This document shows positions 18,189-27,560 of a DNA stretch of 64,000 nt, piece after piece. Under the pieces are notes generated by a model that was not told the DNA's origin, made no database searches, and saw only the letters and a list, made by a program, of their open reading frames with translations. How positions within the stretch are numbered: the stretch's first letter is position 1; every line of letters starts with the position of its first letter. The translations under genes and the position numbers were made by a program. Origin of the DNA: Colwellia sp. 39_35_sub15_T18 (GTDB lineage Bacteria > Pseudomonadota > Gammaproteobacteria > Enterobacterales > Alteromonadaceae); the NCBI GenBank assembly GCA_002162675.1, contig MAAE01000046.1, positions 26,711-90,710 of the forward strand, given 5' to 3'.

Positions 18189-19376
18189 TTAATTGGCGTA
18201 AGTAGTCATCAATGAATGGTAATTGTCACGATATTCACTTACCTTGAGGGAGTTGCCATTTTGCTGTTTTATTTGAGCATTAAATATTTCAACGTAGTTA
18301 TGGTTTTCTTTAAGCTCTGAATTTAGTTGTATTGAATAATCATGGCTTAGTGCTCCCATATTTTTCATCATAGTGACAATAGAAGGTTGACCATTTGAAT
18401 CTTTAATATATTGATAAGCTAAGCCATAGTGCTCATAAGCTAAAGAAGAGTTTCCATACTCATCAGAAAAATAAACGACCAAAGTTGGGTCATATTCATT
18501 ATGGTTAGTCTTTTTAGCGACACTCATACCGCTTAAATAAACAGCTTGCCCCTCACTAAACCAACGAGGGAGTTTAAAACCGTCAAAATCTGCGGAAAGA
18601 GCATGTTGAATGGTGTGAATTAACTCATGCTGAATAAGTTTATTGATATCATCAGGTACAACGATTGATTCAGCACCGATGGTAATACCAATTGCAGTAC
18701 CTTCCCCCCAACCATAAGGCTGAGTATTCTCATGAAGACAGACATAAATTTTATCTTCAAGTTTATAGTCACTCTCTGTTTTATATTGGGTATAGGGATC
18801 ATTTTCCGTTAAATTAACGACTTCATCTGTTGTTAAGTTTTTAGTGGTTTTTGTTGCCCAGTCATTTTGTTGTTGGCTAGTCCAGTTATCAAACTCTGCT
18901 GGATAAGAGAAACTTGGATAGCCCTTTTGGTATAACCAGTTTCTAATTTCCTTCAACCTCCCAAGTCGAATACTGGTTTTAGCATCAAAAAATTCTTGCT
19001 CAGAGATTCCCATCGAAGTTAGTGCACTAGTTAAATTATTTTCTACCCATGTTGCGGCTTGTTTAAAGTCACTTTCAGGGAGATCAGGGTTACCAAAGAC
19101 CATGGTTTTCTCAGATTCAAAGTAATAGTCGTTATAACTTTGGTAACAGTGACGAGAATTTTGTCCGTATTGCTCATAAGAAGGAAAATCTTCTGTTGAA
19201 AAGTACTTTCCTGTATTAATTGAATTGTAAAACTGGCCTGATACTGTTGAAGTGTTTGGTGGTACGTAATTACTATTGTTGTTTGAGTTTTCTTCACCGT
19301 CATCACCTCCACCACAAGCTGATAAGGTAAGTATTAGTGAACTAATGACAAGAAGTTTATTTAATGGCTGCTTCAT
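18189..19376 (-). CDS. Lipoprotein with a zinc-peptidase HExxH motif
   Basis: 395 residues. Lipobox LSAC places the lipidated Cys at 21, followed by an acidic and Asn-rich linker. The motif HELIH spans residues 250-254, and E275 in WFSEGQAVY is in place as the third zinc ligand, as in gluzincin peptidases. A surface-anchored metallopeptidase is therefore likely. It lies between the sigma factor and a second lipoprotein gene, so it is probably in the same regulated unit. The exact peptidase family is not identified. Confidence 0.75.
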   Translation of the reverse strand: MKQPLNKLLVISSLILTLSACGGGDDGEENSNNNSNYVPPNTSTVSGQFYNSINTGKYFSTEDFPSYEQYGQNSRHCYQSYNDYYFESEKTMVFGNPDLPESDFKQAATWVENNLTSALTSMGISEQEFFDAKTSIRLGRLKEIRNWLYQKGYPSFSYPAEFDNWTSQQQNDWATKTTKNLTTDEVVNLTENDPYTQYKTESDYKLEDKIYVCLHENTQPYGWGEGTAIGITIGAESIVVPDDINKLIQHELIHTIQHALSADFDGFKLPRWFSEGQAVYLSGMSVAKKTNHNEYDPTLVVYFSDEYGNSSLAYEHYGLAYQYIKDSNGQPSIVTMMKNMGALSHDYSIQLNSELKENHNYVEIFNAQIKQQNGNSLKVSEYRDNYHSLMTTYAN

Positions 19377-19516
19377 TTGATATCCTATTAAATTATTATT
19401 TTCAATAATCTAAAGTTATCAAATAATTGGCTAGTCTATTAGTTACGTAAACTTTAAAAAAAACCACAAATAAAACTTTATAAAAGACACAAAAATATTG
19501 TGGAGGTACTATAAAA

Positions 19517-20104
19517 TTATGCTGCTATCTTCTTTTTCAGCCATGCTTTAGCGAAACGTAAATCGTTTTCAATAGTTCTTACTGATACATCAAGTAATCT
19601 CGCTATTTCTTTATTACTACGTTGAGCGAAATAACGTAGTTCTAACGTTTCAGCTTGGCGAGGGAATTGTTTTGATAATTCTTCTATCTCGCTGCTCATA
19701 GTGATAATAGCGGTATTTTCATGATTACTTTCATCTACTGTATTTAAAGCACTTGGCGAACTGAGTTGTGTTTTTTCGGGGTTTCGCGATTTAGTTTTTA
19801 CTTGTTTGCGGTAATGATCAATGAATACATTTCTCACCGCTGAATTTAAATAACTATAAAATTGACGTTGAGTTTCAATCGATATCAATGACTCAGCTTT
19901 TGAAAGTTTTATAAAAGCATCATGGGCTATATCCGTAGCCGACATACTAATGATAGCGGTATTGGCATCTTCAGGTAACTTTTCATGATTTACTTTGGCA
20001 TATTCTTTTATTTTTAAATAGGCGAAGTTCATTAATAACTGCGTAGCTTTAGCCTCACCTTTTTGCCAGCCATTAATTAACTCAATAACGTCTTTTTCTT
20101 CCAT
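19517..20104 (-). CDS. ECF sigma factor of the kinase-linked type
   Basis: 195 residues with sigma region 2 (about 20-95) and region 4 (about 140-192; LRYFAQRSNKEIARLLDVSVRTIENDLRFAKAW is a clear helix-turn-helix, named here by its ends). In region 2.2 the acidic patch that contacts the polymerase beta-prime coiled coil, normally DAED, reads S55-A56-T57-D58, followed by IAHDAFIKL. This is the hallmark of ECF43-like factors, where phosphorylation of a Thr supplies the missing charge. No anti-sigma factor gene is nearby, but a Ser/Thr kinase and phosphatase are. The ATG touches the stop codon of the phosphatase gene (TAAATG), so the two are coupled. Confidence 0.87.
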   Translation of the reverse strand: MEEKDVIELINGWQKGEAKATQLLMNFAYLKIKEYAKVNHEKLPEDANTAIISMSATDIAHDAFIKLSKAESLISIETQRQFYSYLNSAVRNVFIDHYRKQVKTKSRNPEKTQLSSPSALNTVDESNHENTAIITMSSEIEELSKQFPRQAETLELRYFAQRSNKEIARLLDVSVRTIENDLRFAKAWLKKKIAA

Positions 20105-20803
20105 TTAATATTTACCTTTAGTTAATTCAAAAACTTCAGAGTCTTTTAAAATAGTTAATGAACCTGTTTTTTGTAGGGTATCTATCCATAGTTGATTATT
20201 AATAATAACTGGGCTTTCAAGTGAATTATGACCGTGAACCACCGCATCAATATTGTAAATAACTGTTCCTGACGGCTCTATTAAGTTTCTTCTTTGCCAA
20301 ATAAGGGGAATAATACTTTTCTCGTTTACCTTTAAACTTTCTAGTTCGTGCCAATCAGCAGGGGCTTCAGCATGAGTAATGCCTATTATGCCAAACTCTG
20401 TTTTTACTGACATGGAAAGAGGCATCTTTATTCTCACTAAGTGTGCCCATGCAAGTAGCTTACTAGGGGTATCAAACCACCTTTTTATCCATTGACCGCC
20501 ATTTTTCTGCAATATTTCCCAGCAGTCATGATTGTCAAAACCTTGTAAAAAGAGATATTCATGGTTACCTAGTACCGAGTGAAACCATGGTTCTATCAGC
20601 AATTCAAGACATTTTTCAGATTGCTCGCCTCGATCTATGATGTCACCTACGGCAAATAATCGGTCAACATTAAAATTAAACTGGACTCTTTTTAATTGCT
20701 CAATTAATAAAGCGTAATTACCGTGAATATCGCCAACAAAATAATCTTGACCCAAGTTGTTTATATCAAAACTTTTAGTTATACCTATGTTTAGTAAGTA
20801 CAA
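20105..20803 (-). CDS. PPP-family metallophosphatase (Ser/Thr phosphatase type)
   Basis: 232 residues with the whole PPP signature: GDIHGN at 24-29, GDIIDRG at about 53-59, GNHE at 79-82, then the later metal His residues in ITHAEAP and VVHGHNS. The length and motifs match bacterial PrpA/PrpB-type protein phosphatases. It is directly followed by the sigma factor gene with no spacing, which makes the phosphorylated sigma factor or the kinase its most likely substrate. The family is firm; the substrate is inferred from the operon. Confidence 0.86.
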   Translation of the reverse strand: MYLLNIGITKSFDINNLGQDYFVGDIHGNYALLIEQLKRVQFNFNVDRLFAVGDIIDRGEQSEKCLELLIEPWFHSVLGNHEYLFLQGFDNHDCWEILQKNGGQWIKRWFDTPSKLLAWAHLVRIKMPLSMSVKTEFGIIGITHAEAPADWHELESLKVNEKSIIPLIWQRRNLIEPSGTVIYNIDAVVHGHNSLESPVIINNQLWIDTLQKTGSLTILKDSEVFELTKGKY

Positions 20804-20912
20804 AATCCATATCCTTAAGCCATTATTCCCTTATATAGAGTAAGTAGGATAAGGTGATTTTATAAGGCACGGATTAAATACTAAAAACCACATACGATTT
20901 AATACAGTAATA

Positions 20913-23750
20913 TTAGAAGGTGAGTTCATAACCAAATGAAAACTGCCTACCAATAACAACTGAGTTAATTGGATATACGCTGGTATTAAAATAAGGATAC
21001 CATTGCTCAGAAGCATCTGATGGAGCGCGAGTATCAAATATATTAATAATACCGACACGGAATTTATGGTGCTGTTCAAGCTGAAAGCCCATAGTCATAT
21101 TGTATAAGCTAAGTGGGGAGTAACGCTTCTCTTCAATTTGTGTCCAGTCGCCAGGATCTACATTATTTGGTATAGAGCCATAATAAATATGAGTTAACGC
21201 CACATGCCACTGTTTAGCTTGTAACTCTAGTACAGAGTTCACTTTTGACCTTAAGTCCGTATTATAATAATTATCACGGTAATCTTTATCTACAGTCTCG
21301 TCAGCGTATGTTTGCACTTTCATTTCTAAAACATGGCTATAAGCGGAGTCAAATTTTAGAAAATAATGATTACTAAGCTCGTATGATAAGGTGATTTCTA
21401 AGTCAAAACCTGTTGTTTCTCTCATGGCAGAGTTGATAAAACTTGTTCTAACAGTATTTATTTTAAATGAATCATAACCACTTTCACCGTTTCTATCTAT
21501 CTGGTTTAATGTTGATATACAGGTGCTATCAGATAAGTTTCGTTGGCCAGATAAACACTGGTATTCGTTAATATTAATGTTGTATAAGCTATCAGGTACA
21601 ACAATATTGTTTAAATGAATATTATACAAATCGAAAGTTAAGGCTGCGTTGTTATGTGGTGACCAGACAAAACCTAGTGTCGTTGTACGACCTGTTTCAG
21701 CTTTTAGTTTTTTGTTGCCAGAAGATTCATTAAAAGCACTATAAAATCCAGTAAAGTCAAAGTATTCATCACAAGTTTTTGATAAAGAATCTAAACTATC
21801 TCCCCCAAGTAAAATATCGTCATAATTGCCTTGATGAAAAGCATTACAAGAGTCAATTAATGCATAATCACCTACAAAGCCATAAGAGCCAGATACCTCT
21901 TTAAATACGTTATGTAAATCAGGCGCACGAAAAGTAGTGCCATGTGTTGTTCGTATTAAAAGCTGTTCAATGGGGTGCCACTCAATACCTACTTTATACG
22001 TTGGTGCAACTCTGGCTAAGGTGTCATCTATGTAACGATCATAACGAGCTGCAAAGTCTATGGTTAAATTATCTAAGATAGAGGCTTTTATTTCCCCCCC
22101 TATTGCATATCGGTTTCGTTTACCACTTCCTTCTGTACCTACTTTTCCTACCCATCCTTGACCTATTTGCTTAAGTGTTCTTGGATGCTCGTTTAAGTCA
22201 TATTGTGAAGACTCAAACTCGACAAAAGTTGCAAACTCGATTGGCTTTATTAATATATCTTCTATTTCACCCGTAATGCTTAAGCCAATAGTCGTTACAC
22301 TTGAATCAGATCGTGATTGATCTAAACCAAAAATTTGATGGAAACCTTCTTCATCTAATGGCTGCCACCAGTTATCAAAATCAACATTAATTGTGCCAGT
22401 ATTATCGTTATAATTTACATAATAATCAGAGGCTATTTCTTTTTTTAACTGGTAACTTGTTTGTTTGTTTTTTACCAAGCTATGACTTAAATAGGCATCA
22501 TAATTATAGTTTTCAAAAATAAGTCCTTTTACAGCAACAGAAATATTTAACATACTTTCATCAAATTGCTCTTCTTGCCCTATACCATTGAGTAACTCTT
22601 CACGCTGAAAATCACGCATTATCATATAAGAGTTGCCATCCTCGGTGGTGAATTGACCATCACCTGACCAAGCATTACTTGTTTTTATTTCATCTTTTAA
22701 GTAATCAGAACTCCAACCCTGAGAGTTTAGGCTAGTGGCTTGACTCTGCCAATAAAGTGTATCGAAGGTTAGCGTATGTTCATGAGAAAGTTCATACTCC
22801 CCTGAAAAATATACTGATAAATTTTCTCTCTCATTTATGAATGAGTTGTCACCAGTGTTATCACGACCACAGTAATTGCCCATAAAAGAAATGCTTGTGT
22901 AGGTAAGTTGATCATACTGCTGACAAGTATTTTGCCCAGGATCTAAAAGTGTCCAATCATCTTGCAATGTAAAAGCAGCTAAAGCGCGAGGTAACTGTGT
23001 TCTGAACTCTGATTGACTCTCAATATCTGCTGGCGTATCAAATCGGTCGTCAAGCCAATCTCGTTGTTTACCTGTGAGCATATCTTGAGCTTCGAATTCT
23101 ACTGCTAATGTCCAATTGCTATTATTTGTACTGCTTCCTGTAACGAGGGATAAGCGCTTATTGTGTGCATCACCTTTATCTGACGTTGAGCCATGAAGGT
23201 TTAGTGTAGTCGAGTTAACATTCTTTTTAGTAATAATATTGACCACACCACCGACAGCGTCAGAGCCATAGATAGATGAGCTTGCACTTGTGATAATTTC
23301 TATCTGTTCAACAACAGTTAGGGGAATACTGGCGACATTAAAAACATTGTAATCACCATTATAAACGCGAGGGTAGTTTGCAACTCGTTTGCCATTGATT
23401 AAAAAAAGCGTTCTGTTTTGCCCAAAGCCTCTGAGGTTAATTGTTTCAATATTTCGTGCGGAGTCACCACTTTGATTGGAGCCAAATGCTGCGGTATTTG
23501 CCTGCAATGCTTCATAAACAGTATTAAAGCCTTTCGCTTTTAAATCTTCAGCGGTGATAATTTGAATTGGACTGGCACTTTCGTATTCAGAACGTTTAAT
23601 TCTTGAGCCAGTAACTAATATTTTTTCGATTGGCTTATCACTATTTAGTAGCGACTTTTGTGAAAACGCATTGGCTGAATTGCTGAAAAAACTAGTGCCT
23701 GTAATAGCAATACACAACAGCGAGAAATGAAAAGTACAAGGTTTTTTCAT
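20913..23750 (-). CDS. TonB-dependent outer-membrane receptor
   Basis: 945 residues. After a signal peptide ending near NSANA comes a TonB-box-like stretch (EKILVTGSRIKRS), then a plug domain (SASPIQIITAEDLKAKG and GSDAVGGVVNIITKK), then a long beta-barrel ending in the aromatic FGYELTF. The barrel repeats the pattern seen in receptors for peptides, glycans or siderophores, and I cannot choose among them. It lies between the kinase and phosphatase genes, so ligand uptake or sensing is probably tied to the phospho-switch. There is no N-terminal signalling domain of the FecA type, so it does not signal by the FecR route. Confidence 0.92.
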   Translation of the reverse strand: MKKPCTFHFSLLCIAITGTSFFSNSANAFSQKSLLNSDKPIEKILVTGSRIKRSEYESASPIQIITAEDLKAKGFNTVYEALQANTAAFGSNQSGDSARNIETINLRGFGQNRTLFLINGKRVANYPRVYNGDYNVFNVASIPLTVVEQIEIITSASSSIYGSDAVGGVVNIITKKNVNSTTLNLHGSTSDKGDAHNKRLSLVTGSSTNNSNWTLAVEFEAQDMLTGKQRDWLDDRFDTPADIESQSEFRTQLPRALAAFTLQDDWTLLDPGQNTCQQYDQLTYTSISFMGNYCGRDNTGDNSFINERENLSVYFSGEYELSHEHTLTFDTLYWQSQATSLNSQGWSSDYLKDEIKTSNAWSGDGQFTTEDGNSYMIMRDFQREELLNGIGQEEQFDESMLNISVAVKGLIFENYNYDAYLSHSLVKNKQTSYQLKKEIASDYYVNYNDNTGTINVDFDNWWQPLDEEGFHQIFGLDQSRSDSSVTTIGLSITGEIEDILIKPIEFATFVEFESSQYDLNEHPRTLKQIGQGWVGKVGTEGSGKRNRYAIGGEIKASILDNLTIDFAARYDRYIDDTLARVAPTYKVGIEWHPIEQLLIRTTHGTTFRAPDLHNVFKEVSGSYGFVGDYALIDSCNAFHQGNYDDILLGGDSLDSLSKTCDEYFDFTGFYSAFNESSGNKKLKAETGRTTTLGFVWSPHNNAALTFDLYNIHLNNIVVPDSLYNININEYQCLSGQRNLSDSTCISTLNQIDRNGESGYDSFKINTVRTSFINSAMRETTGFDLEITLSYELSNHYFLKFDSAYSHVLEMKVQTYADETVDKDYRDNYYNTDLRSKVNSVLELQAKQWHVALTHIYYGSIPNNVDPGDWTQIEEKRYSPLSLYNMTMGFQLEQHHKFRVGIINIFDTRAPSDASEQWYPYFNTSVYPINSVVIGRQFSFGYELTF

Positions 23751-23986
23751 CGTAATACCTATAATTAAAACAACAAATATAACCAGAAAATAATCTTTAA
23801 ATAGTTACATTTTTTAACATGTTGCGCATACTAGCATGCAAATAAATCAGTGTTCTAGAATTTCAGAGGAATAAGCTTATTTTATATCAAAGGACTTATA
23901 TGTTGTTCAAAAAACACACTGACGACAGGGGGGGGATAGTGATTAACATTTTTTTGTTTTTTAGTTGGAATATAAACAGGTCATAG

Positions 23987-26449
23987 TTAAGGTGCTGATT
24001 GCAAGAGTTCTTGCCAATAGCTAATGATATATTCAGCTAGCTCTTTATTTTTGATTAATATAGAAGGCAGCATAGAAACTCCATCTTTAACTATAATAAT
24101 GTTGCTATCACTTGCTACTTTAATTAATTGAATTTGGGGGTGAGAATCATCAAGTGGCTTCAAGGTTAATTGCTCTCTATTTATGCTCCAATTGATACCA
24201 TTGATTTTATTTTCTTTAACCAAGTTAGCCGTCAAATCTTTAAATTTAATTTCAATTATTGAAGGGATAATAGTCTTGTTTGGGCTTAATGAACTGTCAT
24301 AAACATGGTACCAGTCATTTCCTATAAGCTCATCAGGAAGCCATTGCTGATGAGAGTTATCACTTATAAAGTCTTTATGTGCAAGTACGGTAAGATCTCC
24401 ACCGCTTAAGGGGACAGATAAAGCTAGTTTTGATGTGGCATAAATAAACTTATCTGATCCTGCTCCCTCGCCAAAGTCCATAGTTAATGTATTGTTGTTG
24501 ATTTTATATACACCACTATATTCTTTAAATTTAATAGTACCGTCATAGAACACAGATTGGTTAATTTTTTCATAATTAAAATATTGTTCATGTGTGCTAG
24601 CCCAAAAAATGGGGGCAGACTCTAAAAAAGTACTAATGTGTTGTTGCTGTGGCAAATATTTTGAAAGTTTCTTGGTAAAAAAAAGTTTACTAATAAATTG
24701 ATAAATTGAGTTTTTTAAATTACTCAATTGATTAACAGCAGAATCAAACAGAGAGTTCTTGTCAGAAAGTTGCTGAGGCTCAGGATAGTATGATGTGCTT
24801 GGGTTTGTTGCTAACTTTTGAAAAATACCTGCTTTGTTTAGAGAAAATAGTAAATCTACTTTTTGTTGATTCGATAATTTATGCCAATAGTGCTCTTTAA
24901 TGGCTCGCATTAATTTTGAATGATCTTTAAATGCCTTGGAATTGTTTTTTTCTTCCCAGTAATATACCGAACCAATAAAAAAGTGATGGAACATTGCTTG
25001 GGATACGGTCGTTGGTAAATTTGAATCGGGGAAGAATTTGAGTTTGTTATTTAATGAGCCAAGCATGCTTTCAATTAATTCTGAATCTTGCATTTTAATA
25101 AGCAACTTTATTAGTTTGCTGCCAGCATCAAAGGCAATATCTGTGTCGTTTAATTTGTCAAATGTTGATATGGTTTTTTTATAAAGTTTTAATGCTTTTT
25201 CATCCTCATTTCGACTTTCATAATTATTTGCTAATGTCATTTCTACGTCTGATCTGGCGTCATAATCTAAATCTAAAACTAGTGAGAACTTTTCTAACAT
25301 TAGATCAGTTTGATACTTTTCATTTTTTAGCTCATGATATTGAATAACCAAATTAGTGACTAAAGTACTAAAAATGACTATAAAAATGAGGCCAGCGGAA
25401 ACTGATATTGGGTGTCGATTAAAAACAAATTTATTAACCCTATAAAGCTTGCTAGCTTGATATGCAGTGACAACATAACCTGAAAGAAATTGGGTAATAT
25501 CATTTTTTAGCTCAAGCACTGAACTATAGCGCTCGGTAGGGATCCTTGATGTAGCTTTTTTTACAAAGGCTTCAAGCTCACATTGGAAACCTGATTTCTT
25601 TTCATTCTGCTGGATGAATAACACTGAAAAGACCTTACCCAAAGCATATATATCGCTATACATGTTCGGTCTCTCACCAGCGAGTAACTCAGGGCTGGCA
25701 TAGCTTGCAGTCATGGCATTTAAATAAGAAGTATAAGCCGAGGCGGTATCAGACTTTCGGCTATTAAACATTCGGGCAATGCCAAAATCCAATATTTTTA
25801 CTTGGTTATCTTGAGTGATCAGAATATTGGCAGGTTTTAAATCGGCATGAATAACTTGCATTTGATGTGCGTGATTGACTGCGTCACATAAGTCACAAAA
25901 TATTTTCAGTTTTTCATTTATCGTTAATGTTGGCTCCGTGAATTTTTGAGTAATTGTGTAGCCATCGATATACTCCATAACAATAAAGTGATGGCCTTCA
26001 TCACTTATACCTGCATCAAAAACTTTACCTATATTAGGATGCGTGAGCTTAGCCATAAAGCCAGCTTCACGAATTAATGCATGCTCACCAATAACTTGTT
26101 CAAGTTCACTGTGAATTATTTTAATAGCAACAGTTTGCTCAAACTGTCCATCACAACGCTGTGCTTTATAAACACTGCCCATACCGCCTTTATCAATATG
26201 CTCGGTAAGTTTGAATGAACTAATGATTGAGCCAGTTAGGTCTTGAGATGAATTGATGATACCAGCGCTTTCATTCTCTATAAGCGAAGACCAGTAATGG
26301 GTATCCATTTCTTTACTTGCTTCATCATCGTTGAGCATATCTAACAGCTCATTGAATATATCTGGGTGGTTTTGTTGTACTTCATCAAGGTATTTCTTTT
26401 GTTTGTCTTTAGAAAGCGATATGGCTTCGACAAAGATTTCATACAACAT
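23987..26449 (-). CDS. Transmembrane Ser/Thr protein kinase
   Basis: 820 residues. The N-terminal 75 residues are a helical lead like that of TIGR-type ECF-linked kinases. The kinase domain follows: glycine loop DKGGMGSVY (87-94), Lys110 in VAIKII, HADLKPAN (201-208) with catalytic D203 and N208, DFG at 221-223, and SPELLAGE. The residue before the catalytic Asp is Ala, not Arg, so this is a non-RD kinase. One membrane helix spans about 349-369, and the C-terminal 450 residues would be periplasmic and could be the sensor. It is the first gene of the cargo block. Its likely targets are the sigma factor and perhaps itself. Confidence 0.9.
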   Translation of the reverse strand: MLYEIFVEAISLSKDKQKKYLDEVQQNHPDIFNELLDMLNDDEASKEMDTHYWSSLIENESAGIINSSQDLTGSIISSFKLTEHIDKGGMGSVYKAQRCDGQFEQTVAIKIIHSELEQVIGEHALIREAGFMAKLTHPNIGKVFDAGISDEGHHFIVMEYIDGYTITQKFTEPTLTINEKLKIFCDLCDAVNHAHQMQVIHADLKPANILITQDNQVKILDFGIARMFNSRKSDTASAYTSYLNAMTASYASPELLAGERPNMYSDIYALGKVFSVLFIQQNEKKSGFQCELEAFVKKATSRIPTERYSSVLELKNDITQFLSGYVVTAYQASKLYRVNKFVFNRHPISVSAGLIFIVIFSTLVTNLVIQYHELKNEKYQTDLMLEKFSLVLDLDYDARSDVEMTLANNYESRNEDEKALKLYKKTISTFDKLNDTDIAFDAGSKLIKLLIKMQDSELIESMLGSLNNKLKFFPDSNLPTTVSQAMFHHFFIGSVYYWEEKNNSKAFKDHSKLMRAIKEHYWHKLSNQQKVDLLFSLNKAGIFQKLATNPSTSYYPEPQQLSDKNSLFDSAVNQLSNLKNSIYQFISKLFFTKKLSKYLPQQQHISTFLESAPIFWASTHEQYFNYEKINQSVFYDGTIKFKEYSGVYKINNNTLTMDFGEGAGSDKFIYATSKLALSVPLSGGDLTVLAHKDFISDNSHQQWLPDELIGNDWYHVYDSSLSPNKTIIPSIIEIKFKDLTANLVKENKINGINWSINREQLTLKPLDDSHPQIQLIKVASDSNIIIVKDGVSMLPSILIKNKELAEYIISYWQELLQSAP

Positions 26450-26651
26450 GCTAACTTTTAGCCTTATAAATCATTAACAATGAAAGGGGTAAAGTAGCAC
26501 TAATGAATTGAAAATTTAATAAATATTTATTTTTATTGTGGTTATTCATTATTTTTTCGTGACTAGCTAGTTTTTTAGAAGAAGGGAATTATGTGTATTG
26601 AAAATATTAATAAACAATAAAAATGTGGTTACATTTAATTAGGAAAAATAA

Positions 26652-27473
26652 ATGAATAAATTATTATTGGTATTGATGTTAGTCCTTTCTTCTTTCAAAA
26701 CTTATTCGACTGATATTGACCCTCAAATGCAACAAGCAATGAAATCCTTTCAGTCTACAATTAGGTACAAGATAAAAGGGATTTCTAGAACACCAACCCC
26801 AGGTTTTTTCATTGCCTTAACCAATAAAGGCATTATGCCATTTAACTATGATGGCAAGTTACTGCTCACTAAAGACAAGGCTTTTCATGCGGATGTAAAA
26901 GGTGTAATTACAGGTAATGATTTAAAAGAAATCCGCAGGGAAGCATTATCAGAAATAGACCCTGAAAGCATCATAGTACTAAAACATGGCACAGGGGCTG
27001 AAAAAATAATACAGTACAGCGCTATTGACTGTCCATACTGTATGCATCAAGAAAATATCTTATCCGAAATGAAGCTTAATGCTACATTATATTTAGTCCC
27101 TACTGTACTTGATAAAGCTAACTGGCCAACCTTAACAAAAATCATGTGTAGTGATGACCGAGCGACAGCTTGGTCTAACTATATGTTAAAAAAAGAAACC
27201 CCAACGAATAATGGCAAGTGCTATTGGTCTGATAATTATTCCTCTGTAGGCATTGATGCCTATAGAAGCATTGTCCTTCAAACATTTGCTACACCACAAA
27301 TGATTTATGGGGATGGCGTTGTTACATCATTTACCCAAGAGAAACCTCTGGGAAGAAAACCCGCCACAGTTAATGAGAGCGTTAATATATTTACCCCATC
27401 AACAATTAAAACGTCTTACTTTTCTAGTGATGTATACAAGCCCAAGAAGAAAAAAATGTTTGGTTTATTCTGA
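26652..27473 (+). CDS. DsbC/TrbC-like thiol-disulfide protein
   Basis: 273 residues with a signal peptide (LLLVLMLVLSSFKTYS). A DsbC-like dimerisation region at about 30-100 is followed by a thioredoxin fold with the redox motif CPYC (AIDCPYCMHQE). Additional Cys at KIMCSDD and GKCYW could form a structural pair. Conjugative and mobilizable elements often carry such proteins to fold secretion components; alternatively it may act on the Cys-rich subtilase. It diverges from the kinase gene, with 202 bp between their starts. Confidence 0.75.
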   Translation: MNKLLLVLMLVLSSFKTYSTDIDPQMQQAMKSFQSTIRYKIKGISRTPTPGFFIALTNKGIMPFNYDGKLLLTKDKAFHADVKGVITGNDLKEIRREALSEIDPESIIVLKHGTGAEKIIQYSAIDCPYCMHQENILSEMKLNATLYLVPTVLDKANWPTLTKIMCSDDRATAWSNYMLKKETPTNNGKCYWSDNYSSVGIDAYRSIVLQTFATPQMIYGDGVVTSFTQEKPLGRKPATVNESVNIFTPSTIKTSYFSSDVYKPKKKKMFGLF

Positions 27474-27560
27474 TTTTTCGAATATCTGTTAAATAACGTT
27501 TTATCTTGATGATATAGAAATTTACATATTTAAAAATATAGATATTTTATAAGGAATACC

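Noticed and set aside
20913..23750. FecA/FecR-type cell-surface signalling for the TonB receptor and the ECF factor
   Set aside because: The receptor lacks the N-terminal signalling domain and no FecR-like anti-sigma gene is present.
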